From Micromonospora cathayae (GTDB taxonomy: Bacteria > Actinomycetota > Actinomycetes > Mycobacteriales > Micromonosporaceae): a DNA stretch of 64,000 nucleotides. Of the stretch, positions 33,311 through 41,706 are shown piece after piece (within the stretch, counting starts at the first letter, position 1; every line of letters starts with the position of its first letter). The notes beneath the pieces were generated by a model. That model ran no database searches and was not told the origin of the DNA. It saw nothing but the letters and a program-made list of their open reading frames with translations. Both the position numbers and the translations under genes were made by a program. The stretch lies in NCBI RefSeq assembly GCF_028993575.1, contig NZ_CP118615.1:4369001-4433000 (forward strand), in the 5' to 3' direction.

Positions 33311-34117
33311 GTGTGGCGCACCCTCGGCGCGGTCTTCGTCCTGCTGGTCTTCGTGCCGCCGCTGGTGCTGCTGGTCTCCGGTTCGCTCACCGAGCCGGGC
33401 CTGCCGCCGTCACCGACACCGCAGCTCGTGCCGGACCCGGTCTCCACCGTCGGCTACCGGCAGGCGGTGGAGCTGGGTGGGCTGCTGCGCGCCTCGCTGA
33501 ACTCGGTGCTGGTCGCGGTGCTCGCCGTGCCGTTGAGCGTGCTGGTCGCCTCGCTGGCCGGGTTCGCCATGGCCCGGCTCGCGCCGCGTACCACCGCCAC
33601 CGTGGTCGCCGCGTCCCTGGTGGCGCTGATGGTGCCGGCCACCGCGCTGCTGGTGCCCCGGTTCGCGATCTTCCGGATGCTCGGGCTGACCGATACCCTG
33701 GTGCCGTTGATCGCCCCGGCGCTGGTCGGCACCTCCCCGCTGTACGTCCTGGTGTACTACCTGGCGTTCCGGGCGCTGCCGGCCGAGCTGTACGACGCCT
33801 GCCTGGTGGAGGACCTGAGCCCGATGCGGACCTGGTGGCGGATGGCGCTGCCGATGGTCCGCCCGGTCACCGCCGGCCTCACGGCGCTGACCTTCGTGCT
33901 GACCTGGTCGAACTTCCTCGACCCGCTGGTCTACGTGTACGACCGTGACCTGTTCACCCTGCCGCTGGCGCTGCGCTCGCTGTCGGTGCTGGACCCGACG
34001 AACTTCCCGGTGTTCCTGGCCGGGGCGGTGGTCGCCACGGTGCCGGCGCTGGTGGTGTTCGTCCTCGCCCAGCGGCGTTTCCTGCACCACCACGACCCCG
34101 ACCGGAACGGACGATGA
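33311..34117 (+). CDS. ABC sugar importer permease, MalG-like (second importer)
   Basis: About 268 residues from GTG 33311 (an upstream GTG at 33260 lies in a terminator hairpin and is rejected). Six predicted helices; the ATPase-docking loop reads LYDACLVEDLSPMRTWWRMALP. It opens an unusually ordered importer set: this permease, then binding protein, ATPase and the MalF-like permease, with 4-base overlaps at each junction. Start choice is uncertain because no clear ribosome site exists. Confidence 0.85.
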   Translation: MWRTLGAVFVLLVFVPPLVLLVSGSLTEPGLPPSPTPQLVPDPVSTVGYRQAVELGGLLRASLNSVLVAVLAVPLSVLVASLAGFAMARLAPRTTATVVAASLVALMVPATALLVPRFAIFRMLGLTDTLVPLIAPALVGTSPLYVLVYYLAFRALPAELYDACLVEDLSPMRTWWRMALPMVRPVTAGLTALTFVLTWSNFLDPLVYVYDRDLFTLPLALRSLSVLDPTNFPVFLAGAVVATVPALVVFVLAQRRFLHHHDPDRNGR

Positions 34118-35439
34118 TGCGACCGAAGGCGCTGCTCGCCCTGCTGCTGTCCACCGTGCTGCTCGCCACCGGCTGCGGCGGCGGCTCCGGCTCGTCCGAT
34201 GCCGGGCCGGTGCGGCTGCTGGTCTTCGGCGCGCCGGAGGAACTGGCCGCCTACCGCACCCTGATCGACGCGTACCAGAAGAAACACCCGGACGCCCGGG
34301 TGCAGCTCATCGAGGCCAGCGACCGCAAGGACCTGCTGGCCCGGCTCTCCACCTCGGTCGCCGGGGGCGCCCCGCCGGACCTGTTCCTGATGAACTACCG
34401 CTTCTACGGCCAGTTCGCCGCCAAGGACGTGATCGAACCGCTCGACGACCGGATCGCCGGGTCGGAGGCGCTCGACCCGGCCGACTACTACCCGGTGGCG
34501 ATGGACGCGTTCAAGTGGAACGACCGGCAGCTCTGCCTGCCGCAGAACGTCTCCAGCCTGGCCGTCTACTACAACCGCACGCTGTTCGCGAAGTACGGCG
34601 TGCCGGAGCCGAAGGCCGACTGGACCTGGAACGACATGGTGCAGACCGCCACCATGATGACCCGCGCCGCCAACGGGGCCGTGGTCAAGGCCACCGAGAG
34701 TGAGGGGGCCGTGCTGCGGCCGGCGGTGCACGGGCTCGGCGTGGAACCGTCGATCATCCGGCTCGCCCCGTTCGTCTGGTCCAACGGCGGCGAGATCGTC
34801 GACGACCCGGCGAAGCCGACCCGGCTGGCGCTGGAGAGTCCGGCCGCCCGGGAGGCGCTGAAGAACCTGGTCGACCTGCGTCAGGCGTACGGTGTGATCC
34901 CCACCGACGAGGAGGTGGAGGCCGAGGACGACGAGTCCCGGTTCGCCAACGGCCGGCTCGCCATGCTGATGACGTCCCGCCGGGCCACCACCAACTTCCG
35001 GACCATCACCGGATTCGAGTGGGACGTCGCCCCGTTGCCGGTCTACCGGCAGCCGGTCGGGGTGCTGCACTCCGACGCGTACTGCATGCCGAAGGGCGCG
35101 AAGAACAAGACCGCCGCCTGGCGGTTCCTGGAGTACGCCATCGCCGAGGAGGGCCAGAAGATCATCGCCGCGACCGGCCGTACCGTGCCCTCGCACGTCG
35201 CGGTGGCGAACTCCCCGGCGTTCCTCGACCCGAACCGGCCGCCCCGCAACGCGAAGGTCTTCCTCGACGCCGTACCCACCGTCCGGGCGCTGCCCACCGT
35301 GTCGACCTGGCCGGAGATCGAGGACGTCAGCTACGGCATCCTGGAGAACGCGATCTTCCGCGGCGACCGGCTCGACGACGTGATCCGCCAGCTCGACACC
35401 GACACCCGGCCGATCTTCGCCCGGGGCGAGCAGGGGTGA
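34114..35439 (+). CDS. Extracellular sugar-binding lipoprotein (second importer)
   Basis: The 441-residue family 1 binding protein has a lipobox LLATGC at about residues 15-20 and a Gly/Ser linker. Motifs GAPPDLFLMNYRFYGQF and VYYNRTLFAKYGVPEPK are typical of CUT1 binding proteins. It starts within the permease stop (4-base overlap). Its pocket aromatic residues cannot be turned into a ligand; the nearby glycan genes make a plant oligosaccharide or glycerol-type substrate plausible. Confidence 0.9.
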   Translation: MMRPKALLALLLSTVLLATGCGGGSGSSDAGPVRLLVFGAPEELAAYRTLIDAYQKKHPDARVQLIEASDRKDLLARLSTSVAGGAPPDLFLMNYRFYGQFAAKDVIEPLDDRIAGSEALDPADYYPVAMDAFKWNDRQLCLPQNVSSLAVYYNRTLFAKYGVPEPKADWTWNDMVQTATMMTRAANGAVVKATESEGAVLRPAVHGLGVEPSIIRLAPFVWSNGGEIVDDPAKPTRLALESPAAREALKNLVDLRQAYGVIPTDEEVEAEDDESRFANGRLAMLMTSRRATTNFRTITGFEWDVAPLPVYRQPVGVLHSDAYCMPKGAKNKTAAWRFLEYAIAEEGQKIIAATGRTVPSHVAVANSPAFLDPNRPPRNAKVFLDAVPTVRALPTVSTWPEIEDVSYGILENAIFRGDRLDDVIRQLDTDTRPIFARGEQG

Positions 35440-36473
35440 GCGCCGGTCTCGCCCTGGCCGGCGTGTCGGCCGCGTACCGGGGCACCGAGGTGCTGCACGA
35501 CGTCGACCTGACGGTGGCGCGCGGGGAACTGCTGGTGGTGCTCGGGCCGTCCGGGGCCGGCAAGTCCACCGTGCTGCGGGTGGTGGCCGGGCTGGAACCG
35601 GTCACCGCCGGCCGGGTGTCCATCGCCGGCCGGGACGTCACCGACCTGCGCCCCGGCCGGCGCAACGTGTCCATGGTCTTCCAGTCGTACGCGCTGTTCC
35701 CGCACCTGAGCGTGGCCGAGAACATCGCCTTCGGCCTGGAGGTGCGGGACGTGCCCCGGTCGGCGGCCCGGGACCGGGCCCGCGCCGCCGCCGAGGCGGT
35801 GGGCTGCGCCGAGCTGCTCGGCCGTCGCCCCGGGCAGCTCTCCGGCGGGGAACGGCAGCGGGTCGCGCTGGCACGCGCGCTGGTCCGCGAACCGGACGTG
35901 TTCCTGCTCGACGAGCCACTGTCCAACCTGGACCAGGCGCTGCGGGTGGGGATGCGCGCCGAGCTGCGCGCCCTGCACGACCGGCTCGGCGCGACCATGG
36001 TGCACGTCACCCACGACCAGACCGAGGCGCTGGTGCTGGCCGACCGGATCGCGGTGCTCCGCGACGGCCGGGTCGAGCAGGTCGGCACGCCGGAGCAGAT
36101 CTGGCGTACCCCGGCCAGCGTGTTCGTGGCCCGGTTCGTCGGTTCCCCGGCGATGAACCTGCTCCCGGCCGACGCGTTCACCCCCGACGGCGACCCGCCG
36201 CCGCAGCCGGACGGGCAGCTCGGCTTCCGGCCCGAGGCGGTCACCCTCGCCGACGCCACCACCGACGGCGGCACCCCGGCCACCGTCGACCGGGTCGAGG
36301 TGGTCGGCGAGGACGCCTACGCGTACCTCACCCTCGACGGGGGGCACCCGGTGGTCGCCCGCGTCCCGGCCGCCCGTCGGCCCGCCGCCGGTTCGGCCGT
36401 CCGGGTCACCGTACGCTGGCCGGACGTGCACGTCTTCGACGCCGGCACCGGTCGACGGCGTACCCCGGCATGA
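35436..36473 (+). CDS. ABC importer ATPase, MalK/UgpC-like
   Basis: The 345-residue protein starts at GTG 35436 inside the previous stop. Walker A GPSGAGKST, signature LSGGERQRVALARAL, Walker B FLLDEPLSNLD and the switch His in HVTHDQTEA are intact. A C-terminal TOBE/OB regulatory region (about 240-345, including GFRPEAVTL) marks it as a CUT1/MalK-type subunit. Unlike the importer at 9.4-12.7 kb, this one brings its own ATPase, which might also serve the first. Confidence 0.93.
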   Translation: MSAGLALAGVSAAYRGTEVLHDVDLTVARGELLVVLGPSGAGKSTVLRVVAGLEPVTAGRVSIAGRDVTDLRPGRRNVSMVFQSYALFPHLSVAENIAFGLEVRDVPRSAARDRARAAAEAVGCAELLGRRPGQLSGGERQRVALARALVREPDVFLLDEPLSNLDQALRVGMRAELRALHDRLGATMVHVTHDQTEALVLADRIAVLRDGRVEQVGTPEQIWRTPASVFVARFVGSPAMNLLPADAFTPDGDPPPQPDGQLGFRPEAVTLADATTDGGTPATVDRVEVVGEDAYAYLTLDGGHPVVARVPAARRPAAGSAVRVTVRWPDVHVFDAGTGRRRTPA

Positions 36474-37378
36474 GGCCCGACACCCGGTCCCGGCGGCAGC
36501 TGCGGTGGATGCTGACGCCGTACCTGGTCGGCCTGGTCGGCCTGGTGCTGCTCCCGGCGGCGGTCACGCTGGTGCTGGCGTTCACCGAGTACGACCTGCT
36601 GCGCCCGCCGACCTTCGTCGGCTGGGACAACGTCCGGGAGCTGTTCGCCGACCCGGTGTTCCGGGTGTCGCTGACCAACTCGCTGGTGTTCGCCCTGGTG
36701 GCGGTGCCGCTGCGGCTGCTGCTGGCGCTCGGGTTGGCGCTGCTGCTGCACCGGCGCGGCCCGGCCGTCGGGTCCGCCCGTACCGCCGCGGTGCTGCCCA
36801 CGGCGGTGCCGGAGATCGCGTACGGGCTGCTCTGGCTGTGGCTGCTCAACCCGCTGTACGGGCCGGTCAACCAGGTGCTGCGGGTCGGCGGCGAGAACGG
36901 GCTGACGGTGTTCGGCCGGACCCCGCCGCAGTGGCTCACCGACCCGACCGACGCCCGCGCCGCGATCATCCTGATGAGCCTGTTCACCATCGGCGAGACC
37001 GTCGTGGTGCTGCTGGCCGCCCGGCGGGCGCTGCCGGCCGACGTGTACGAGCTGGCCGCCGTCGAGGACGCCACCGGGTGGGACGTTTTCCGCCGGATCA
37101 CGCTGCCGCTGATGACCCCGGTGCTGGGGCTGCTGTTCGTCCGGGACGCCATCGCCAGCCTCCAGTTCTCCTTCGTGCCGGCCTTCGTGGTCACCGACGG
37201 CGGCCCGCCCCCGTACGCCACCACCTACCTGTCGCTGTTCGTCTACCGCAACGCCTTCGAGTACCTGCGGTACGGCTACGCGGCGGCGGCGACCCTGGTG
37301 ATGATCGCGCTGACCGTGGCCGCGGTGCTGCTCCAGTGGCGGCTGATCCGGCGCTACCGGGGCTTCTACGGTGTCTGA
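36470..37378 (+). CDS. ABC sugar importer permease, MalF-like (second importer)
   Basis: The 302-residue protein starts at the ATG overlapping the ATPase stop. Six predicted helices and the docking loop VYELAAVEDATGWDVFRRITLPL. It completes the four-gene importer started at 33311. The short N-terminus fits UgpA/MalF-like permeases without the extra periplasmic domain. Confidence 0.91.
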   Translation: MRPDTRSRRQLRWMLTPYLVGLVGLVLLPAAVTLVLAFTEYDLLRPPTFVGWDNVRELFADPVFRVSLTNSLVFALVAVPLRLLLALGLALLLHRRGPAVGSARTAAVLPTAVPEIAYGLLWLWLLNPLYGPVNQVLRVGGENGLTVFGRTPPQWLTDPTDARAAIILMSLFTIGETVVVLLAARRALPADVYELAAVEDATGWDVFRRITLPLMTPVLGLLFVRDAIASLQFSFVPAFVVTDGGPPPYATTYLSLFVYRNAFEYLRYGYAAAATLVMIALTVAAVLLQWRLIRRYRGFYGV

Positions 37379-37495
37379 CCAGGGGACGCCGTGGTCCCGC
37401 CGGGTCGGTATCCTCTGAGGACTGTCGATCGGTTGGTCCATCCTGGATCGACGGCACCGTCTCGTGACATCGTCCGCTCTGCGAGGGGTAATCCA

Positions 37496-38317
37496 TTGTC
37501 TGATCTTGTGCTCACCGAGAAGAGTGGCCTGACGTCCGGCCCGGAAGCGGTCGGCGGGGCGCTCCAGCGCCAGCGGGCGAACTTCGTCGGCCTCCTCACG
37601 AAGCTCGCCCCGGACGACTGGGCCGCCACGTCCCGCTGTTCCGAATGGTCGGTGCACGACGTGGTCCGGCACGTGGTCAACGTCGCGGAGCTGCACGTCG
37701 CCCTGCTCAGCGGCAGCCCGGAGGTGGAGCGGTTCCTGCGGCACGGCCCCTTCCAGCCGGCCAGTACCCCGGCGCTGTGGCTGGCCGACTCGCCGGCGCA
37801 GACCCCGGAGGAGACCCTCCAGACGCTGGCCGGACTGGTGGAGCGGGAGCGGGACCTGTTCCGGGTCCGGGCCGCCGGTCCGGCGGGGCCGCTGATGCCC
37901 GCGCCGAGCGGCCGGCAGTTGCACTGGTCGACGCTCTCCCTGCACATGCTCTGGGACGCCTGGATCCACGAGCGGGACGTGGCGCTGGGGCTCGGTCTGG
38001 AGCCGGAGTCGCGGGTCGAGCACTTCCCCGAGGTCACCATGTACGGTCTGCTGCTGGCCGGGGGTGTCGGCGTGATCGCCGGCCACCCGCCGGCCGCCAC
38101 CCTCGCGCTGCGGGACGCCGCCGAGTGGCGGTACGAGATCGGTGTCGCCGAGGACGACGTGTTCGTGGTGGCGGGCAGTGACCGGGAGGCGCAGGGCCAC
38201 GGGGTGACGGACGAGGTGCTGGACGCCCTCACCGGCCGCGAACCGGATCTGGGCCAGGCGCTGACCGCGCCCGAGCCGGTGCTGGCGTCGCTGGGGGTGC
38301 TCCGGCACGTGATGTGA
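37496..38317 (+). CDS. Mycothiol-dependent maleylpyruvate isomerase-type (DinB-like) protein
   Basis: The 273-residue protein most likely starts at TTG 37496, seven bases after GCGAGGGG; no ATG or GTG has a better site. The N-terminal four-helix domain has RCSEWSVHDVVRHVVNV, the Trp/His signature of the DinB/mycothiol-dependent maleylpyruvate isomerase family that coordinates a metal. A C-terminal SCP2-like segment follows. The family includes mycothiol-dependent isomerases and thioltransferases of actinobacteria; substrate unknown. Confidence 0.82.
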   Translation: MSDLVLTEKSGLTSGPEAVGGALQRQRANFVGLLTKLAPDDWAATSRCSEWSVHDVVRHVVNVAELHVALLSGSPEVERFLRHGPFQPASTPALWLADSPAQTPEETLQTLAGLVERERDLFRVRAAGPAGPLMPAPSGRQLHWSTLSLHMLWDAWIHERDVALGLGLEPESRVEHFPEVTMYGLLLAGGVGVIAGHPPAATLALRDAAEWRYEIGVAEDDVFVVAGSDREAQGHGVTDEVLDALTGREPDLGQALTAPEPVLASLGVLRHVM

Positions 38318-38364
38318 CCGGATTCCCGGGTGCGGCGTCCCGGCGGGTCGACCAGGATGGCCGG

Positions 38365-39114
38365 ATGAGGGACGTGGAGGAGCCGCTGCCGGGCAACGTC
38401 ACCACCGGGGTGGTGCGGGTCGGTGCCACGGTCCGGCGTCCGGTCGGGCCGTGGACCGGCACGGTCGACGCGGTGCTGGCGCACCTGCACGCGGTGGGGT
38501 TCACCGGGGCGCCCCGCCCGCTCGGCCGCGACGGTCAGGGCCGGCAGGTCCTGGAGTACGTCCCGGGGGAGCTGGGGGACCCGCGCGGCACGTACCCGAC
38601 GGCGGACCTGGTCGGCATCGGCCGGCTGCTCGCCGATCTGCACACCGCGTTGGCCGGTTTCGTGCCCCCGGCCGACGCGGTGTGGCAGCGGGTGATCCCG
38701 CCGGACCGGGAGGAGTTGGTCTGCCACCACGACGTGGCCCCGTGGAACCTGGTCCGCGCGGACCGGGGCTGGGTGCTCATCGACTGGGACGGGGTCGGGC
38801 CGGGTTCCCGGCTCTGGGAGGTCGCGTACGCCGCGCAGAGCATGGCGGGCCTGCGGGCCGACCGGCCGGTGGCCGAGTCCGCCGCCCGGTTGCGGGCGTT
38901 CGTCGACGGCTACGGCCTGGACGGGGCGTCCCGGCCGGCGCTGGCGGCCATGCTCGGTCGGCGCAGTCGGGCCATGTACGAGCTGCTGCGGGACGGGGCC
39001 CGGCGGCAGGTGCAGCCGTGGGCCCGGATCTGGACCGAGGACGGGCCGTACTGGTCGGCCACCACGGACTATCTGCTCACCCACCGGGCGGTGTGGGCGG
39101 CCGCCCTGGCCTGA
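38365..39114 (+). CDS. Aminoglycoside phosphotransferase-family kinase-like protein
   Basis: About 249 residues from ATG 38365 (CAGGATGG upstream); a GTG at 38314 overlapping the previous stop would add 17 residues. The kinase core motifs are visible: the catalytic loop CHHDVAPWNL and the metal-binding VLIDWDG. The family includes antibiotic kinases, but many actinobacterial members act on choline, sugars or unknown small molecules, so resistance should not be assumed. Confidence 0.85.
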   Translation: MRDVEEPLPGNVTTGVVRVGATVRRPVGPWTGTVDAVLAHLHAVGFTGAPRPLGRDGQGRQVLEYVPGELGDPRGTYPTADLVGIGRLLADLHTALAGFVPPADAVWQRVIPPDREELVCHHDVAPWNLVRADRGWVLIDWDGVGPGSRLWEVAYAAQSMAGLRADRPVAESAARLRAFVDGYGLDGASRPALAAMLGRRSRAMYELLRDGARRQVQPWARIWTEDGPYWSATTDYLLTHRAVWAAALA

Positions 39115-39186
39115 TCGCCGTTCCGGACCCGCACCCTCCGGGTAAATTGCCCGAATAGGGCGATTGACGCGGTTCCGGGGGTGGGG

Positions 39187-39645
39187 ATGTCGACGCGGCG
39201 TGCGATGGCGACCCTCCTCGTCCTGCTCGCCCTGTGCTGGGGCGGGACCGGGTACGCCGCCACCCGGCCCACCGACGCCCACGACTACCGCCGGGCCGCG
39301 ATCGAGGCGGCCCGGTCGGCGTACGACGTCACCGTCACCGTCCGGCTCGTCGGATCGGCCCGGGCGGCCGGCCGGCTCCCGCTGCCGTACACCGTGGCGA
39401 CCCTGAACGACGGTCGGTCCGCGCTGGCCGGCGCGGCGCAGCGCCTCGTCGTCGCCCGCCCGGTCGACGACGCCACCGCGCGGATCCGCGACCGGCTCGG
39501 CCCCCTGCTGCTCGCCGCCGCCGCCGGCCTGGACGACCTGCGGCGGGCCGTCCGCGCCCCCGACCTGGCGGCCCTGACCGGCGCGGTCGCCGCGCTCGCG
39601 CCGGTCGGCACCGCACTGGCGGCCTTCCTGGCGGAGTACGGGTGA
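39187..39645 (+). CDS. Small secreted helical protein of unknown function
   Basis: About 152 residues from ATG 39187 behind GGGGGTGGGG; GTG 39181 is also possible. A signal or anchor helix is followed by an Ala/Arg/Asp-rich alpha-helical body without a recognisable family. It lies 20 bases before the NRAMP-like transporter on the same strand and could be a transported partner or simply co-transcribed. Not recognised. Confidence 0.55.
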   Translation: MSTRRAMATLLVLLALCWGGTGYAATRPTDAHDYRRAAIEAARSAYDVTVTVRLVGSARAAGRLPLPYTVATLNDGRSALAGAAQRLVVARPVDDATARIRDRLGPLLLAAAAGLDDLRRAVRAPDLAALTGAVAALAPVGTALAAFLAEYG

Positions 39646-39664
39646 GCCGACGTGACGGTGCCCG

Positions 39665-40894
39665 GTGAGGAGGCTGTTCGCCGTCACCCTCGGTGTGCTC
39701 TCCGCGATCGGCGGCTTCGTCGACATCGGCGACATCGTCTCCGCCTCCCAGGCGGGCAGCCGCTTCGGGCTCGCCCACACCTGGGTGCTGCTGGTCGGGG
39801 TGGTCGGCATCTGCGTCTACGCGGAGATGGCCGGCCGGGTCACCGCGATCAGCAACCGGCCGGTGTTCGACCTGGTCCGGGAGCGGCTCGGCCCCCGGGT
39901 GGCGATGCTGAACCTGGTCAGCTCGTACCTGGTCACCCTGCTCACCCTGGCCGCCGAGATCGGTGGTGTCGCGCTGGCGTTGCACCTGCTCAGCGGGGCA
40001 CCGTACCTGCTGTGGGCGCCGCTGGTGGCGCTGCTGCTCTGGCTGGCGCTGTGGCGGGTCCGGTTCGAGAGCCTGGAACGGATCTTCGGCTTCGCCGGCC
40101 TGGCCCTGGTGGTGCTGCTGCTGGCCGCCCTCGACCTCGTGCCGGACGCGGGCGGGCTGGCCCGGGAGGCGGTCACCACCGGCCTGCCGGCCACCGAGAC
40201 CTGGCCCACCTACTGGTACTTCGCGGTGGCGATCTTCGCCTCGGCGATGACCCCGTACGAGATGTTCTTCTTCTCCTCCGGCGGGGTGGAGGAACGCTGG
40301 GGGCCGCAGGACCTGGCGCTGGCCCGGGCCAACGTGTTCTTCGGCTTCCCGCTCGGCGGGCTGCTCGCGTTCGGGCTGCTCGCCGGCGCGGCGGTGGTGT
40401 TCGCGCCCCGGGGCGTCGCGGTGGACACCGTCGGCCAGGCGGTGCTGCCCGCCGGACTCGCCTTCGGTCAGGTCGGCCTCGCCCTGGCCATCATCGGGGT
40501 GTTCGCGGCGACCTTCGGCGCGGCGATGGAGACCAGCCTGTCCGCCGGTTACACGGTGGCCCAGTACTTCGGCTGGTCGTGGGGGAAGTACCTGCGTCCC
40601 CGGCAGGCGGCCCGATTCCACACCGTGCTGCTGGTCGGCATCCTGCTCGCGGTGGCCGCGCTGTTCACCACGATCGACCCGGTGCAGCTCACCGAGTACA
40701 TGCTGATCCTCAACGCGGTGATCCTGCCGCTGACGTACCTGCCGGTGCTGGTCGTCGCCAACGACCGGGGCTACCTCGGCGACCGGGTCAACGGTCCGCT
40801 GGCCAACACGATGGGGCTGATCTACCTGGTGGTCGTGGTGGTGGCGGCGGTCGCGGCGATACCCCTGCTGGTCGTCACCGGGGCGGGCCGGTGA
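39665..40894 (+). CDS. Divergent NRAMP-family metal transporter
   Basis: The 409-residue membrane protein has about eleven predicted helices. The first helix carries FVDIGDIVSA (D20-I-G-D23) where classical NRAMPs have DPGN. The sixth helix has SAMTPYEMFFFSS (residues 193-205) where they have the metal-binding A-M-P-H. The frame still aligns with NRAMP. Both metal-site motifs are altered, so substrate may not be Mn2+ or Fe2+; Mg2+-type or unrelated cations are possible. GTG 39665 lacks a strong ribosome site. It is followed at once by two PRC-barrel-like genes. Confidence 0.8.
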   Translation: MRRLFAVTLGVLSAIGGFVDIGDIVSASQAGSRFGLAHTWVLLVGVVGICVYAEMAGRVTAISNRPVFDLVRERLGPRVAMLNLVSSYLVTLLTLAAEIGGVALALHLLSGAPYLLWAPLVALLLWLALWRVRFESLERIFGFAGLALVVLLLAALDLVPDAGGLAREAVTTGLPATETWPTYWYFAVAIFASAMTPYEMFFFSSGGVEERWGPQDLALARANVFFGFPLGGLLAFGLLAGAAVVFAPRGVAVDTVGQAVLPAGLAFGQVGLALAIIGVFAATFGAAMETSLSAGYTVAQYFGWSWGKYLRPRQAARFHTVLLVGILLAVAALFTTIDPVQLTEYMLILNAVILPLTYLPVLVVANDRGYLGDRVNGPLANTMGLIYLVVVVVAAVAAIPLLVVTGAGR

Positions 40895-40898
40895 CCGG

Positions 40899-41273
40899 AT
40901 GAGCGAGCTGCTGTTGAACTTCAACCTGCTCGACCGGCAGATCCTCGACCGGGACGGCATCCCGGTCGGCAAGGTCGACGACCTGGAGCTGCGCCACACC
41001 GACGACGGCGCGTACGTGGCGGCGCTGCTGACCGGGCAGCGGGCGCTGGGCGCGCGGTTCGGTGGGGTCGTCGGGCGGTGGATCACCGGGGTCGCCGAGC
41101 GGTTGGACGACCGTGACCAGGGGCTGCGCCGCATCCCGTACCACCTGGTGGCGCGGGTGGACGCGGCGGTGCGGCTGCGGGTGAGCCGCGACCTGCTCGC
41201 CGCGCCGGCGCTGGAGGGCTGGCTCGACGCGTACCTGATCGGGCGCATCCCGGGGTCCGGTCGTGCCGGCTGA
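40899..41273 (+). CDS. PRC-barrel-like protein, first of pair
   Basis: The 124-residue soluble protein begins 4 bases after the transporter stop. The segment LLDRQILDRDGIPVGKVDDLEL is a PRC-barrel-like opening, found in RNA-processing factors and photosynthetic reaction-centre H subunits. The second part is helical (RRIPYHLVARVDAAV). The close coupling to the NRAMP-like gene and to a second PRC-type gene suggests a regulatory or metal-sensing role for the transporter; that is an inference. Confidence 0.68.
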   Translation: MSELLLNFNLLDRQILDRDGIPVGKVDDLELRHTDDGAYVAALLTGQRALGARFGGVVGRWITGVAERLDDRDQGLRRIPYHLVARVDAAVRLRVSRDLLAAPALEGWLDAYLIGRIPGSGRAG

Positions 41274-41559
41274 GGTGACCCGGGTCAGCGACCTGCTCGG
41301 CGTCCCGGTGACCGGACCGGACGGCCGGGAGCTGGGGCGGATCGTCGACGTGGTGGCCGAACCGGACGACCGGGGCCGGTTGCGGCTGACCGCCGTCCTG
41401 GTCGCCCGGGGGCCGTGGGGCCGGCTGCTCGGCTACGAACGCGACCAGGTGAGCGGCCCGTGGTTGATAGAGGTGGCCGCCCGGTGGATCGTCCGTCGGC
41501 GGGTCAGCCGGGTGGCCTGGTCGGACCTGCCGCCGACGGTCCGTCGGCTCGCCCGCTGA
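41263..41559 (+). CDS. PRC-barrel-like protein, second of pair
   Basis: The 98-residue protein starts at GTG 41263, 11 bases inside the previous gene. It carries VSDLLGVPVTGPDGRELGRI and VARGPWGRLLGYERDQ, PRC-barrel-like features. With the preceding gene it forms a transporter-linked pair. Function unknown. Confidence 0.68.
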   Translation: MPAEVTRVSDLLGVPVTGPDGRELGRIVDVVAEPDDRGRLRLTAVLVARGPWGRLLGYERDQVSGPWLIEVAARWIVRRRVSRVAWSDLPPTVRRLAR

Positions 41560-41643
41560 GGCCCGGGAGGGGCCCGTCGCCAGCGCCGCGCGGGCCGGTG
41601 GCGGACGATCCGACCGGCCCGCCCATTGATCTTCGTTGATCGA

Positions 41644-41657
41644 AAGATGTATATCTT
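41644..41657. promoter_or_regulatory. AT-rich inverted repeat before the DUF3103-like gene
   Basis: AAGAT-GTAT-ATCTT lies 50 bases before the start at 41707 in an otherwise GC-rich setting, preceded by TTGATCTTCGTTGATCG. It is a candidate promoter element or operator (PadR-like operators are often AT-rich and palindromic). Confidence 0.4.
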
Positions 41658-41706
41658 CTGTGTGTCGCCGCCACGAGCCGGCGACTCTGCCCCCAGAGGA
41701 GATCCC

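Noticed and set aside
38365-39114. Aminoglycoside resistance gene
   Set aside because: Only the general kinase motifs are visible. Without adjacent resistance or transfer genes there is no support for an antibiotic substrate.
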